Positions 16,524 through 26,417 of a stretch of 64,000 nucleotides of DNA are shown in pieces. Under the pieces are notes generated by a model. It made no database searches and was not told where the DNA came from. It saw only the letters and a list, made by a program, of their open reading frames with translations. Both the position numbers and the translations under genes were made by a program. Origin of the DNA: an uncultured Prevotella sp. (GTDB lineage: Bacteria; Bacteroidota; Bacteroidia; Bacteroidales; Bacteroidaceae); contig CAJJWN010000015.1 of the NCBI GenBank assembly GCA_905196835.1, positions 3,716 to 67,715 of the forward strand. The letters are read 5' to 3'. Every line of letters starts with the position of its first letter. Positions within the stretch are counted from its first letter, which is position 1.

Positions 16524-17498
16524 CTACAAGGACTGCGCCATATAAACCTGCAGATACAACACATTGCCATCCTTATGCAAGTCTTTGGTATAAAGCACAT
16601 AACGGCTGCCTACCCTACTTGAATACTTGCTGCAAAAAGCATTCAATGAAGCGTGCCGCTTATACGAAGACGACTTCACCTCGATAGGACAAACCTTGTT
16701 ACCCTGCGGCAAAAGGAAATCTATTTCATAAAGATGATTGCCTTTTTCCGTAGGGAATGTATAATAAAACAACGACTTGCCATTGGCCACAAGCGTCTGC
16801 GCGATTACGTATTCATATACAAACCCAAGGTTTGCATCAAGCTTGTCACTAAGAAGTTTCTGATATATCACATTTTCAGTGAAATCCTTATCCTTAAATG
16901 CAAGAGAAACAAAAAGCCCGGTGTCGGCCGCATATATCTTGTAGCGGTTTATGTCCCGGTTTAAAGACACGCCCACTCCTGGGTCATTGGCATAGTAAGC
17001 GACGTTCACCGTCATCGTATCTTTCATCTCGACGGTCAGTTGTTCGACAGTAGCTTTGCTGACACCATCACCTATCATGCTTGACACTTGGTATCTTGAG
17101 GCATTTTTATTAAGCTCTGACGGCACGGCATCGTAAAATATCGACATCCTGCCACTGCCATCAATTTTTCGGAAATCATCTTCATACAATGTTATAATGT
17201 CACGCTTTACAATGTCTACTTCAGCCAAATTGTTTGTCTCAAGATAAGCGCTGACCGCCTGCGGCATTCCCCCGACAAGCATATACAGACGGAAATCACG
17301 CAAAAGTTTCCTGTTAACGACATCGACAACAGGTGTTTTCCGTTCAAATACTGACCGCATCAACGGAATAGTTGCCGTATCACCTAAAGCCTAACGAAAC
17401 TCCTCATAATCAAGTGGATAAAGATAAAACTTACATTCTTCACTTGGTATTATTATGTCTTACAGCTTACGCTTGAATATAACCTTTGCCCTTTCCAT
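16524..17498 (-). pseudogene. Decayed AAA ATPase with DUF4143 (P-loop deleted)
   Basis: One continuous frame from the ATG at 17498 to 16524 begins MERAKVIFKRKL, then has a TAA (17460-17462), reads DIIIPSEECKFYLYPLDYEEFR, then a TAG (17391-17393), then ALGDTATIPLMRSVFERK and 270 further intact DUF4143 residues ending in the nuclease-like YEIDFLLPQG...CPIEVKSSS. In the intact paralogue at 46789 about 150 residues precede PLDFEEF; here only about 30 do. The Walker A and B region has been lost by an internal deletion and two stops followed. The C-terminal part could still be made from the ATG at 17363, but without the motor it is unlikely to work. Confidence 0.85.
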
Positions 17499-17551
17499 AA
17501 ACACCTGATTATCATTTGTCTAACAATGCAAAAATTGGAATATTACGACTA

Positions 17552-17626
17552 ATCTCAAAATGTTTTCAATTAAACATCCAAATATCTCAAAATCTTTTAA
17601 CCTAAAAAGCCCGATAATCTCAAAAT
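17552..17626. repeat. Triplet of ATCTCAAAAT direct repeats, 32/33-nt spacing
   Basis: ATCTCAAAAT at 17552-17561, 17584-17593 and 17617-17626; starts are 32 and 33 nt apart. They lie between the start of the decayed DUF4143 gene (minus) and the unknown membrane protein (plus). The intact DUF4143 locus has a different sequence with the same spacing (46705-46780). Confidence 0.8.
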
Positions 17627-17674
17627 TTTGTATCATTTATCCAACTTGTTTCTTTACAATTTTTGTTTTTACAC

Positions 17675-17715
17675 TATATTTGCATAATACATACAATCCA
17701 AAATCACTATATTTG
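17675..17715 (+). promoter_or_regulatory. Two tandem -7 boxes
   Basis: TATATTTG at 17675-17682 and again at 17708-17715. Either can serve the gene at 17747; neither has a TTTG at 19-21 nt. Confidence 0.45.
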
Positions 17716-17746
17716 CAAGTGAAATACATTGCGAAAGGAGGATGGT

Positions 17747-18769
17747 ATGGATTTTCGTATAATGTCATTGCTCATAGCGGCAAGTGTATTCTGCGGCGTG
17801 CGCCTGAAGCGTAGGCCGGACATTCCGCTGCGCGCTGACGTATGCCTGTGGCTGACAAGGGTACATCTGGCCGTCTTAGCGTTGGCAGTCGCAGGCATAA
17901 TAATCGAATGGAACACTGACTTCTATTTTCGATGGAATATCACGAGTAACTCCGTGTTGCTGGCATGGCTGACGGGCATTGTGGCATTCTTTGTCGGAAT
18001 ACGCACGAAGAAAACCCGGGCGGTAAAACTGTACCTGCGCATATTCTTGGTTTTTGCCATACTTTGTTTACCAATAATATCCCTCGTCGTATCTTCTTGG
18101 ACGGCATATTACGCTACAAGCGAGCATTACACAGTGTGCGAGGGAAAAGGCCTTCTATCCCCATGGTATCCTAATTTCAATATAAGAAAAACCTACTGGA
18201 TTGTGGAACGCCAGTTCACAACGACCTCAAACAGTATTCTTGAACCTGATTTTTACGACAATGCGCTCTTCTCATTGACAGAGGAAGAAAACGCAGGAGC
18301 ACTGGTTTTCACGGCAACCAATGAAAAAGAACACGGCGAAAGCTGCACCATAATAATGACAGACACCGCGAAATACCGGCGCAACGCGCGGCAAGCCAAG
18401 ATGTTGATAACCGACAGGTTCAAGCGCGCAAGCGGCTTCAAGAATTATCATTTTGAATGCACCTTGCCCGAAAACGGATGGAAAGTGGAACTTGCAAGCG
18501 GTTACGAAAACACTATTTCATCACCTAAAGACGCCAAAAACAAAATAAGGCAATACACCTCGACCCTATCAGATAACGACAACAAGGATTCTATTTCCGT
18601 TGAATTCAGTATTAGCAGTATAATGGGTTCTTATGATATAATTGTCTCCAATGAAACAAAAGCACGCCTGACTATACCCAAAGATTCGTTTCCACGGCTA
18701 ACTCCGTACACTGCTGTCGATGAAATTACATCGCTTTTCGTGAAATATAAAGACAAAGTAAAGTATTAA
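17747..18769 (+). CDS. Membrane protein of unknown function
   Basis: 340 residues from the ATG at 17747, which has an AGGAGG sequence nearby; a TTG at 17729 would add six residues. The first ~130 residues contain three or four hydrophobic segments (MSLLIAASVFCGV, VHLAVLALAVAGIIIEW, VLLAWLTGIVAFFVGI, IFLVFAILCLPIISLVVSSW). The remaining ~200 residues are a polar, soluble domain with mixed strands. I recognise no family. Its stop is 15 nt from the convergent thiE stop, with no obvious terminator between. Confidence 0.6.
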   Translation: MDFRIMSLLIAASVFCGVRLKRRPDIPLRADVCLWLTRVHLAVLALAVAGIIIEWNTDFYFRWNITSNSVLLAWLTGIVAFFVGIRTKKTRAVKLYLRIFLVFAILCLPIISLVVSSWTAYYATSEHYTVCEGKGLLSPWYPNFNIRKTYWIVERQFTTTSNSILEPDFYDNALFSLTEEENAGALVFTATNEKEHGESCTIIMTDTAKYRRNARQAKMLITDRFKRASGFKNYHFECTLPENGWKVELASGYENTISSPKDAKNKIRQYTSTLSDNDNKDSISVEFSISSIMGSYDIIVSNETKARLTIPKDSFPRLTPYTAVDEITSLFVKYKDKVKY

Positions 18770-18784
18770 AGACAAGGAGCGGCA

Positions 18785-19384
18785 TCAACCTTTTACGCTC
18801 TGCCTCACTACCTTCAACGCCTCGATTTGCCTGCTTTCAGGCAATGCGGCGAGGCTGTTCACACAGCCGAGCATGGCCGCTCCGCCGAAGTTTAATTGTT
18901 GTAAGTAATCGATTTTGTCGGGAGTTACGCCGCCAAGAGCGACAACCTTATGGTCTATTATGCCGTCTTTTGATGCCTCACGGAGAGTCTCATCGGTGAA
19001 GGCGGAAGCGTAACCTTGCTTTGAAACGCTGTCGAAAATCGGACTAAGAAAGACGTAATCGCAAGCGTCTTTATATCGTTTTACTTCCTCCAAAGAGTGG
19101 CACGAACGGCTTACGTGCCCCTGCCAGCCGTCAGGCACGGTGCTGCGCCGCGCGTTGAGGTGTATTCCGCGCAGGCCGTAAGGCTGTGCAAGCTCGAAAA
19201 AGTCGTGTATTACGATGCGCCGGCGGTCGTCGCTTGTCAAATCGTCAAGCAACCTCGCGCAGTCGTCTGCCGTCGCGCCGGGTTTGCGCAAGTGCACAAT
19301 GTCAACGCCACAGGCGAACAAACGGTGGATGAATGCGGTTTCGCCGGGAAAGAATGTAGGGGAAGTTATTACAAGCCAAAGCAC
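18785..19384 (-). CDS. thiE: Thiamine phosphate synthase / TenI-like protein
   Basis: 199 residues with a TIM-barrel ThiE/TenI pattern: VDIVHLRKPGATADDCARLL, RIVIHDFFELAQPYGLRGIHL, CDYVFLSPIFDSVSKQGYASAF, KVVALGGVTPDKIDYLQQLNFGGAAMLG. ThiE joins HMP-PP to thiazole phosphate. Since the operon already has a ThiE domain fused to ThiD, this last gene may be a TenI-type thiazole tautomerase, or a redundant ThiE. The substrate loop has HLRKPGA where true ThiE usually has QLR(D/E)K, which favours a specialised role. Last gene of the thi operon. Confidence 0.8.
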   Translation of the reverse strand: MLWLVITSPTFFPGETAFIHRLFACGVDIVHLRKPGATADDCARLLDDLTSDDRRRIVIHDFFELAQPYGLRGIHLNARRSTVPDGWQGHVSRSCHSLEEVKRYKDACDYVFLSPIFDSVSKQGYASAFTDETLREASKDGIIDHKVVALGGVTPDKIDYLQQLNFGGAAMLGCVNSLAALPESRQIEALKVVRQSVKG

Positions 19385-19393
19385 TTTTTATTA

Positions 19394-19517
19394 GGAATTA
19401 AGGAGTTACGTAGTTAAGGAGTTAAGACATATGTATTAAAAACAAGGAGTTAAAAAGTTATGCAATAGGAAGCAAGACTATAGTCTTACCCCCTTAACTA
19501 CGTAACTCCTTAACTCC
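19394..19517. repeat. Stop-rich inverted repeat, 8-nt period
   Basis: Arms 19394-19428 and 19483-19517 (35 nt, three mismatches) made of GGAGTTAA/GGAGTTAC/GTAGTTAA octamers, lying between thi4 and the last thi gene. Confidence 0.8.
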
Positions 19518-19527
19518 TCAAAAAATA

Positions 19528-20298
19528 TTATTTCAGTCTTTCAATAATCAGCTGTGCCACCTTCTTGCCCGACATGAGCATTCCGCCGAAGATGGGTCCC
19601 ATGCGTGGTGTGCCGCTGACGGCAGAAGCTGCCATGCCGCAGACGTAAAGTCCGGGGTAGATTTCTTTCGTTCCGTTTACCACTTCTTCCTCGCCTGCAA
19701 CCACGTCGAGCGAACGTTCGCCGATAACATCGCCCGTATCGGTAGCCAGGCGGATGCCGTTCTTGCGCGCAACGGTCTTGCACATCTCGCTGTCATGACC
19801 CGTTCCGTCGATTACGCACTTAGCCATTATGTTCAGCGGGTCAACGTGCAGACCCTCGCGGAGCACAGGAGTCCAGTTTACTACAACGCCGCTCACAACG
19901 TTGTTTTTGAACACAACGTCCTCAACAGAGTAGCAGTTGAAGATTGTCGCGCCCTCATGCACAGCCTTATAGAGCAGTGCCGATGTGCTCTCAACGGAGT
20001 CCATGACGTAAAGTCCGTCGCCGTAAGGCTTATAGTTGATGTCGAAATCTTTTACAATATCGATTGCTTCTTCCTGAACAACAATCTGGTTGAACATCAT
20101 TGCGCCGCCCCACATGCCGCCGCCGGGTGACAGTTTACGGTCGAACTGGGCCACCTTCAACCCGGCCTTAGCCAGGTAATAGGCCGCAACAATGCCCGAC
20201 GGACCGCCGCCAACGATGGCGACGTCGAGGTCGAGGTTTCTTTCCAACTTCTCAAAATAGGTACTGATGATACCCTGTGAAACTTTCTTTTCAATCAT
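19528..20298 (-). CDS. thi4: Thi4-type ADP-thiazole synthase
   Basis: 256 residues. Makes the thiazole half of thiamine from NAD and glycine. The N-terminus has the NAD/FAD-type motif DVAIVGGGPSGIVAAYYLAKAGLKV, then SPGGGMWGGAMMFNQIVV, and the C-terminus GTPRMGPIFGGMLMSGKKVA. Where eukaryotic Thi4 has the sulfur-donating cysteine, this protein appears to have histidine (LREGLHVDPLNI), as in archaeal enzymes that use sulfide catalytically. That makes it a non-suicide Thi4. No thiG, thiH or thiS is present in the window, so Thi4 is probably the thiazole route here. Confidence 0.93.
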   Translation of the reverse strand: MIEKKVSQGIISTYFEKLERNLDLDVAIVGGGPSGIVAAYYLAKAGLKVAQFDRKLSPGGGMWGGAMMFNQIVVQEEAIDIVKDFDINYKPYGDGLYVMDSVESTSALLYKAVHEGATIFNCYSVEDVVFKNNVVSGVVVNWTPVLREGLHVDPLNIMAKCVIDGTGHDSEMCKTVARKNGIRLATDTGDVIGERSLDVVAGEEEVVNGTKEIYPGLYVCGMAASAVSGTPRMGPIFGGMLMSGKKVAQLIIERLK

Positions 20299-20362
20299 TT
20301 TTATTTGTTATTTAATCGGTAATTTTCATATTTCCAAGAAATAAAGGTGCCGAATGAGCCGA

Positions 20363-22069
<1,707 letters not shown>

Positions 22070-22082
22070 CTATTGTTTTAGT

Positions 22083-22158
22083 TAAGAGTTAAGAATTAAG
22101 AGTTAAGAAAATATGCAACGGCATTTTTCTTAATACTTAACTCATAATTCTTAATTTT
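22083..22158. repeat. Stop-rich inverted repeat inside the thi operon
   Basis: Left arm of TTAAGAG/TTAAGAA heptads (22083-22112), loop ATGCAACGGC, right arm TTTTTCTTAATACTTAACTCATAATTCTTAA to 22156. The right arm encodes the last residues of ThiDE (KLRIMS) and its TAA stop. Confidence 0.8.
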
Positions 22159-23636
22159 TCAACTACTTTTCTCATTTCTTCCACAGGCTGTTCAGCACGC
22201 AACACGCTGCCGCTAAGGGCTATCCCAGACACTCCTGCGGCCATAAGCTGCGGTATGTCGTCACTGGTTATACCGCCGATGGCTACGAGAGGAAGCCCTA
22301 TTCCGCATTCCTTCATTTGCGAAAGGATGCGCTTATAGCCCTCAAGGCCAAGCATTGGGGCAAGGTTTTTCTTCGTCATGGTGAAACGGAACGGGCCGCA
22401 ACCTATGTAATCGGCACCCTGCGTGGCAAGCCTCTGCACGTCTTCAAACGTATTCGCCGTGCCGCCGATGATGAAACCGTCGCCTGCAAGGCGGCGCGCC
22501 TCGTCAACGGGCATGTCGTTCTTGCCAAGATGCACGCCGTCAGCACCTACACGGAGGGCCAGCTCTACATGGTCGTCGATGACAAACACCGCCCCCATGC
22601 GCCTGCATTCCGGCAAAATGAGCCGCGCTACGCGCTCTATCTCATCCTCGCAAGCATCCTTCATGCGCAGCTGAATCCACTGGCAACCGCCCTCAAGAGC
22701 CATCATCGCCGAGTCGTAATATGAATACTTGTCAGTAAAATGGGTGATGAATTGCAGGCGTGAGGCGGTTTCAAGGTCTTTGGGTTTTAAGGTTTTAAGG
22801 TCATACCGTACAACCTTATAACCGCACAACCTCATAACCCTATCTGCATAAAAGTGGCACACAGGCCCGTGGCCGCGGCCTACATGCACACCGGCACCGG
22901 CCTTCAACGCCTCCGTAAGATACTCCTTGGCCTGCCGCACGGCATCTTCAAGGCCGTTGCCGCAGGCCAACAAGGCCGCAATGGCCGACGAAAGGGTGCA
23001 TCCCGTACCATGAGTGTTCGGCGTATCTATGGCCTCCGCCGTGAACTCCACACGCTTCACGCCTTCACCTTTATATATATATAGGTAATCGGTCTTCGTA
23101 TTTCCCTCTGCATGGCCGCCCTTTATGAGCAACGCCTTAACGCCAAGCCGCAATATGGCTTGCGCCGCATCGTCCACCGACGTGTCCGTACCGGCCAAAG
23201 TCCAAGCCTCGGGAAGGTTGGGCGTAACCAAGTCAGCCATGGGCAGCAGCCGCTCCTTCATTATAGCCAAGGCATCGGGCTGCATCAAGGCGCATCCGCT
23301 CGTAGACACCATTACGGGGTCAACCACCAGGAACTTCGACCTATACGCCGTCAGCGCGCGCACTATGGCGTCGAGCGTCTCGGCATCGTTAACCATGCCG
23401 ATTTTCACCGCATCCACCGTAACGTCTTCCATAACGGCCACGATTTGGTCGTAAACCACCTGCGGCGGCAGCTTGTGCACATACTTAACGCTCTGCGTAT
23501 TCTGCACGGTTACGGCTGTAATGGCCGTAGCACCATACACGCCAAGGGCAGAAAACGTCTTCAAGTCTGCCTGTATTCCTGCTCCGCCGGATGGGTCGGA
23601 GCCTGCTATTGTCAATGCCGTTACGTATCTTTTCAT
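22137..23636 (-). CDS. thiDE: ThiD-ThiE fusion: HMP-P kinase / thiamine phosphate synthase
   Basis: 499 residues. Residues 1-265 are ThiD ([47 protein letters not shown]), which phosphorylates HMP to HMP-PP. Residues about 290-499 are ThiE ([61 protein letters not shown]). The junction [20 protein letters not shown] is encoded by tandem GGTTATGA/GGTTGTGC/GGTTATAA octamers (about 22780-22850), the same kind of sequence as the intergenic inverted repeats, suggesting the fusion arose by read-through of one. First gene after the TPP riboswitch. Confidence 0.96.
   Translation of the reverse strand: MKRYVTALTIAGSDPSGGAGIQADLKTFSALGVYGATAITAVTVQNTQSVKYVHKLPPQVVYDQIVAVMEDVTVDAVKIGMVNDAETLDAIVRALTAYRSKFLVVDPVMVSTSGCALMQPDALAIMKERLLPMADLVTPNLPEAWTLAGTDTSVDDAAQAILRLGVKALLIKGGHAEGNTKTDYLYIYKGEGVKRVEFTAEAIDTPNTHGTGCTLSSAIAALLACGNGLEDAVRQAKEYLTEALKAGAGVHVGRGHGPVCHFYADRVMRLCGYKVVRYDLKTLKPKDLETASRLQFITHFTDKYSYYDSAMMALEGGCQWIQLRMKDACEDEIERVARLILPECRRMGAVFVIDDHVELALRVGADGVHLGKNDMPVDEARRLAGDGFIIGGTANTFEDVQRLATQGADYIGCGPFRFTMTKKNLAPMLGLEGYKRILSQMKECGIGLPLVAIGGITSDDIPQLMAAGVSGIALSGSVLRAEQPVEEMRKVVEKLRIMS
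22780..22850 (-). repeat. Stop-rich-family repeat within the ThiDE linker
   Basis: Minus strand: GGTTATGA, GGTTGTGC, GGTTATAA, GGTTGTAC, then a GACCTTAAAACCTTAAAACC segment that is partly complementary to the first half. The pattern equals the octamer arms at 23644-23702 and 44464-44503, but here it is in an open frame. Confidence 0.75.
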
Positions 23637-23643
23637 CAGTTTT

Positions 23644-23762
23644 GCGGTTGTACGGTTCTGTGGTTATACGGTTATGCGGTACTGAGGTTATGCGGTTGTG
23701 CTGTGTTTCAGGTCATTGAAAACCGTAAAACCTTACAACCGTAAGACCTTATAACCGTAAAC
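23644..23762. repeat. Stop-rich inverted repeat in the thi leader
   Basis: Left arm 23644-23702 of GGTTGTAC/GGTTATAC/GGTTATGC octamers and right arm 23728-23762 (AAAACCTTACAACCGTAAGACCTTATAACCG). It lies between the riboswitch and the thiDE start, so it could be part of the expression platform. Confidence 0.75.
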
Positions 23763-23825
23763 TATTTGTACTGGAAAAGACGGGACGCATGAAAACAAGA
23801 TTTATGCGCAAGAAAGAATGAACGT

Positions 23826-23916
23826 TACCAAAATCCCAGCGTCGGCATTACCCGTACTGGTGCAATGTGTATCTTCTCAGCCGCAGACCGCTTTCAGCAT
23901 CGTCTGTGGCACCACC
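23826..23916 (-). promoter_or_regulatory. TPP riboswitch (THI element)
   Basis: On the minus strand GGTGGTGCC, then GGCTGAGA (23875-23882), then GTACGGGTAATGCCGACGCTGGGA (within 23832-23857) in the order and spacing of the TPP aptamer (consensus CTGAGA and GGGTAATRCCRRCGYWGGGA). It starts about 15 nt after the predicted transcription start and precedes a four-gene thiamine operon. When TPP binds, expression falls; the downstream 190 nt, including the inverted repeat, should hold the switch. Confidence 0.92.
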
Positions 23917-23931
23917 TTTTGAGTACGTCCG

Positions 23932-23962
23932 CAAAGATAACGCTTTAAAGTGTAACGGCAAA
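23932..23962 (-). promoter_or_regulatory. Promoter of the thiamine operon
   Basis: Minus strand TTTG (23959-23962), 19 nt, TATCTTTG (23932-23939): exact match to the Bacteroidota consensus. Confidence 0.85.
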
Positions 23963-23981
23963 ACTTTTAAGTGTTTTTCAC

Positions 23982-24818
23982 TCAAAAGTCACTGCCCATG
24001 CTTACGGTGAACGTCAGCTTCTGAAGACCGTACTTATATATGTTTGCAAGGATAAGCGCATATTCCAGCTTCGTGCCGTCAGAAACAATGTCAAGCACCT
24101 GCCTGTATTCATCCGCCGGAATGACATCCTTCAGCATCGGGCCGTCGCCCTCTGTCCTTACAAGCCTTATTTTGTCGGTAAGCGGCGAAATGACGTAGGC
24201 GTAATACGCCTGATACGGCACTTTGTTGAACAAAACCCAGTCAGGGTCGTCCTTCGGCAACACATTTTCCAAGTAAATACGCTTGCTTTCATACGGCAAA
24301 TACGCCGTAGTGCCGCCATAAATGAGCACGTCGCCGTCCTTGTTTACCTTTATTTCAGGCTCTATGGCGTACTTGTCAAACGGGCATTGGTCGTAATACT
24401 CAATGTCGGCCTCGCTCGCTATCACAGGCTCTTCCGGCGTTTCCGGCTCCGTCACCACCCTGTCGTCAAGTATTTTTATGAGCTTATACCTGCAATTGGA
24501 GCCGTCGGCAGGCGGATTGGCGAGTATTGTCTTCCTTACCCGCAGCTCGTAACTGTGTCCTTTCTCATAAGTAAATCCTCCTATCGCTCCAAACGTCAGG
24601 GGCTGCCATCGCCCGTCTCCGCCCTCTTCCTTCACAAGCATACACTCTATGGGGTACTCCGCGTTGGTGTCAAACAAATCGTAAGTTATGCCGGTCTCGT
24701 GCGACACTAACATCATGATTTCCTTCACGACGTCCTTCGGCTCGCCGTCATTGTCCAGACTGCAACTTACCATCAACATGCCGGCAAGCAGCATCAGGGG
24801 CGAAAGATATTTGCTCAT
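23982..24818 (-). CDS. DUF4377 lipoprotein
   Basis: 278 residues. Signal with lipobox (LLAGMLMVSCS; Cys19), so anchored by lipid, followed by SLDNDGE, an acidic stretch as often seen in surface-exported Bacteroidota lipoproteins. Residues about 28-115 match the DUF4377 pattern (VSHETGITYDLFDTNAEYPIECMLVKEEG...FTYEKGHSYELRVRKT). A PE-rich linker (VTEPETPEEPVIA) leads to a second domain of unknown kind. Function unknown. A TATATTTG box lies at 24859-24866. Confidence 0.8.
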   Translation of the reverse strand: MSKYLSPLMLLAGMLMVSCSLDNDGEPKDVVKEIMMLVSHETGITYDLFDTNAEYPIECMLVKEEGGDGRWQPLTFGAIGGFTYEKGHSYELRVRKTILANPPADGSNCRYKLIKILDDRVVTEPETPEEPVIASEADIEYYDQCPFDKYAIEPEIKVNKDGDVLIYGGTTAYLPYESKRIYLENVLPKDDPDWVLFNKVPYQAYYAYVISPLTDKIRLVRTEGDGPMLKDVIPADEYRQVLDIVSDGTKLEYALILANIYKYGLQKLTFTVSMGSDF

Positions 24819-24858
24819 AATAAACCGTTTTTAAAGATAACCAACACGTATTTGCCTA

Positions 24859-24866
24859 CAAATATA
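24859..24866 (-). promoter_or_regulatory. -7 box of the DUF4377 lipoprotein
   Basis: TATATTTG on the minus strand, about 40 nt before the ATG; no matching TTTG at the usual distance. Confidence 0.45.
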
Positions 24867-24958
24867 CGCATTCTTACCGAATGGTGGGGGTAAATTTTAA
24901 AGAAAAACAAATTATTTTAACCACATTATAACAATACGGAGGCAAATACTTAAAATAT

Positions 24959-25041
24959 GAAAGGCCGTCTTTCGCATCATGAAAGACGGCCTTTCGACCT
25001 GCAAAATGCGGCCTTTCGCAACGCAAAAGGCCGCATTTTGC
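24959..25041. repeat. Paired-palindrome cluster, four units
   Basis: GAAAGGCCGTCTTTC and its exact reverse complement GAAAGACGGCCTTTC; then AAAATGCGGCCTTT and AAAAGGCCGCATTTT, also paired. Begins 47 nt downstream of the MFS stop (minus strand). Confidence 0.85.
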
Positions 25042-25087
25042 AAAACGGATGGTTTTCAGCTGTAGCACCGCGCTCCACCGCCCGGTG

Positions 25088-26395
25088 TCAGTCTACCGGT
25101 ATGTCCTTGTTCACGTTCTTGCTGCCCCATACGGCGTAGAAGAAAAGGTAAGCCAAGGCTATGAGCGGAACAACGTATGAAATCATGTAGCCGGCTTTGT
25201 CGGCGATGAAGTTCTGCACGAGCGGCAGCACGCCTCCGCCTACCACCATCATCATGAATATACCCGACGCGGCGGCCGTGTACTTGCCAAGTCCCTCGGT
25301 GGCGAGGTTGAATATGCTGGCCCACATCACCGACGTGCACAGTCCGCAGAGCACCAGCAGCAGCGCGCTGACGGGCACCGTAACCATCTCGAACGACGAG
25401 CCCGTGAACACCGGCATCGACGTTGTGGTGTCCTTAGACGAGAACATGGCACCAAGTATAAGCAGTATCGCTACTGACGACACCGTAATCATCATCGCAC
25501 GGCTTGACACCTTGTCGGCTATGAAGCCTGCAACGAAGCGGCCTACGAGCATGAGCAGCCAGTACGTACCGGCAACGAAACCGCCGATGGTGGCTGCGTT
25601 GGCCAGCAGGCCCGCGCCCTTGTCGGTAGTGTCTGATATGTAGAAGTTGAGCGTGCCGGGTATGCCAATCTCTATTCCCACGTAAACGAATATGCCGATA
25701 ACGCCCAATGCGCAGTGGCGGAAAGCCCAAGGGCTATGCTCGAACACGGTGTCGCGCGTAGCCTTGCCCATCTCAGGGTCGGCAATGGGTATGAAAGAGA
25801 GCACGATGAACGCTACGGCGAACACCGCCATGGCAATGAAGAGCACAAGGTTGATGTCGCTGATGGCCGTCTCCTTGGTAACCGTTCCTACGAGCGCACC
25901 AACCAACATGGGCGTAAGCGTGCCTGAAAGCGAGTTGAGCGTACCGCCGATAAGGTTGAGCTGGTTGCCGCGGTTGCCGCCGCCGCCAAGCAGGTTGAGC
26001 ATCGGGTTAACCACCGTGTTGAGCATACATACGGAGAAACCGCTGATGAACGCTCCGAGCAGATACACCCAAAAGCCCGTCAAGCCTGCCGGGAAGCCCG
26101 ACAGATACTGCACGAACACACCTATGAAGCCCACTGCTATCGCCACGAGGGCCGTCTTCTTGTAACCAATCTTGATAAGCAGCTTGCCGGCCGGAATGCC
26201 CATGAAGAGGTAAGCCAGGAAGTTCATCATGTTACCCATCATGCCGAGCATGTTGCTGCCCATCAGCTCCGGCTGGTTCTTCCAGATGACACCAATCGGC
26301 GCCGCCAAGTTGGTTACGAACGAAATCATCGCGTACAGGAACATCATCGCTATTATGGCAACGATGCTACCGCTTTGTCTGTTTGATTGTTTCAT
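25088..26395 (-). CDS. FucP/GluP-like MFS sugar transporter
   Basis: 435 residues with about twelve hydrophobic segments. Family marks: MSFVTNLAAPIG-type first helix with the polar NLAAP turn, AGKLLIKIGYKK (loop 2-3), and NTVVNPMLNLLG with the sugar-contact asparagine region of FucP/GluP proteins. The inner membrane symporter probably carries a hexose such as fucose, glucose or galactose with protons. Not in an operon with catabolic genes, so the sugar is not indicated by context; the nearby GH29-containing PUL would release fucose. Confidence 0.85.
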   Translation of the reverse strand: MKQSNRQSGSIVAIIAMMFLYAMISFVTNLAAPIGVIWKNQPELMGSNMLGMMGNMMNFLAYLFMGIPAGKLLIKIGYKKTALVAIAVGFIGVFVQYLSGFPAGLTGFWVYLLGAFISGFSVCMLNTVVNPMLNLLGGGGNRGNQLNLIGGTLNSLSGTLTPMLVGALVGTVTKETAISDINLVLFIAMAVFAVAFIVLSFIPIADPEMGKATRDTVFEHSPWAFRHCALGVIGIFVYVGIEIGIPGTLNFYISDTTDKGAGLLANAATIGGFVAGTYWLLMLVGRFVAGFIADKVSSRAMMITVSSVAILLILGAMFSSKDTTTSMPVFTGSSFEMVTVPVSALLLVLCGLCTSVMWASIFNLATEGLGKYTAAASGIFMMMVVGGGVLPLVQNFIADKAGYMISYVVPLIALAYLFFYAVWGSKNVNKDIPVD

Positions 26396-26417
26396 GGTTA
26401 ATGTTGATATTTAATGG

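Noticed and set aside
16524..17363. An intact 279-residue gene of its own.
   Set aside because: The same frame continues upstream through two stops to recognisable DUF4143-ATPase sequence, so it is the remnant of a longer gene.
17729..17746. TTG start giving MRKEDGM... for the unknown membrane protein.
   Set aside because: The ATG at 17747 has a better-placed AGGAGG-like sequence.
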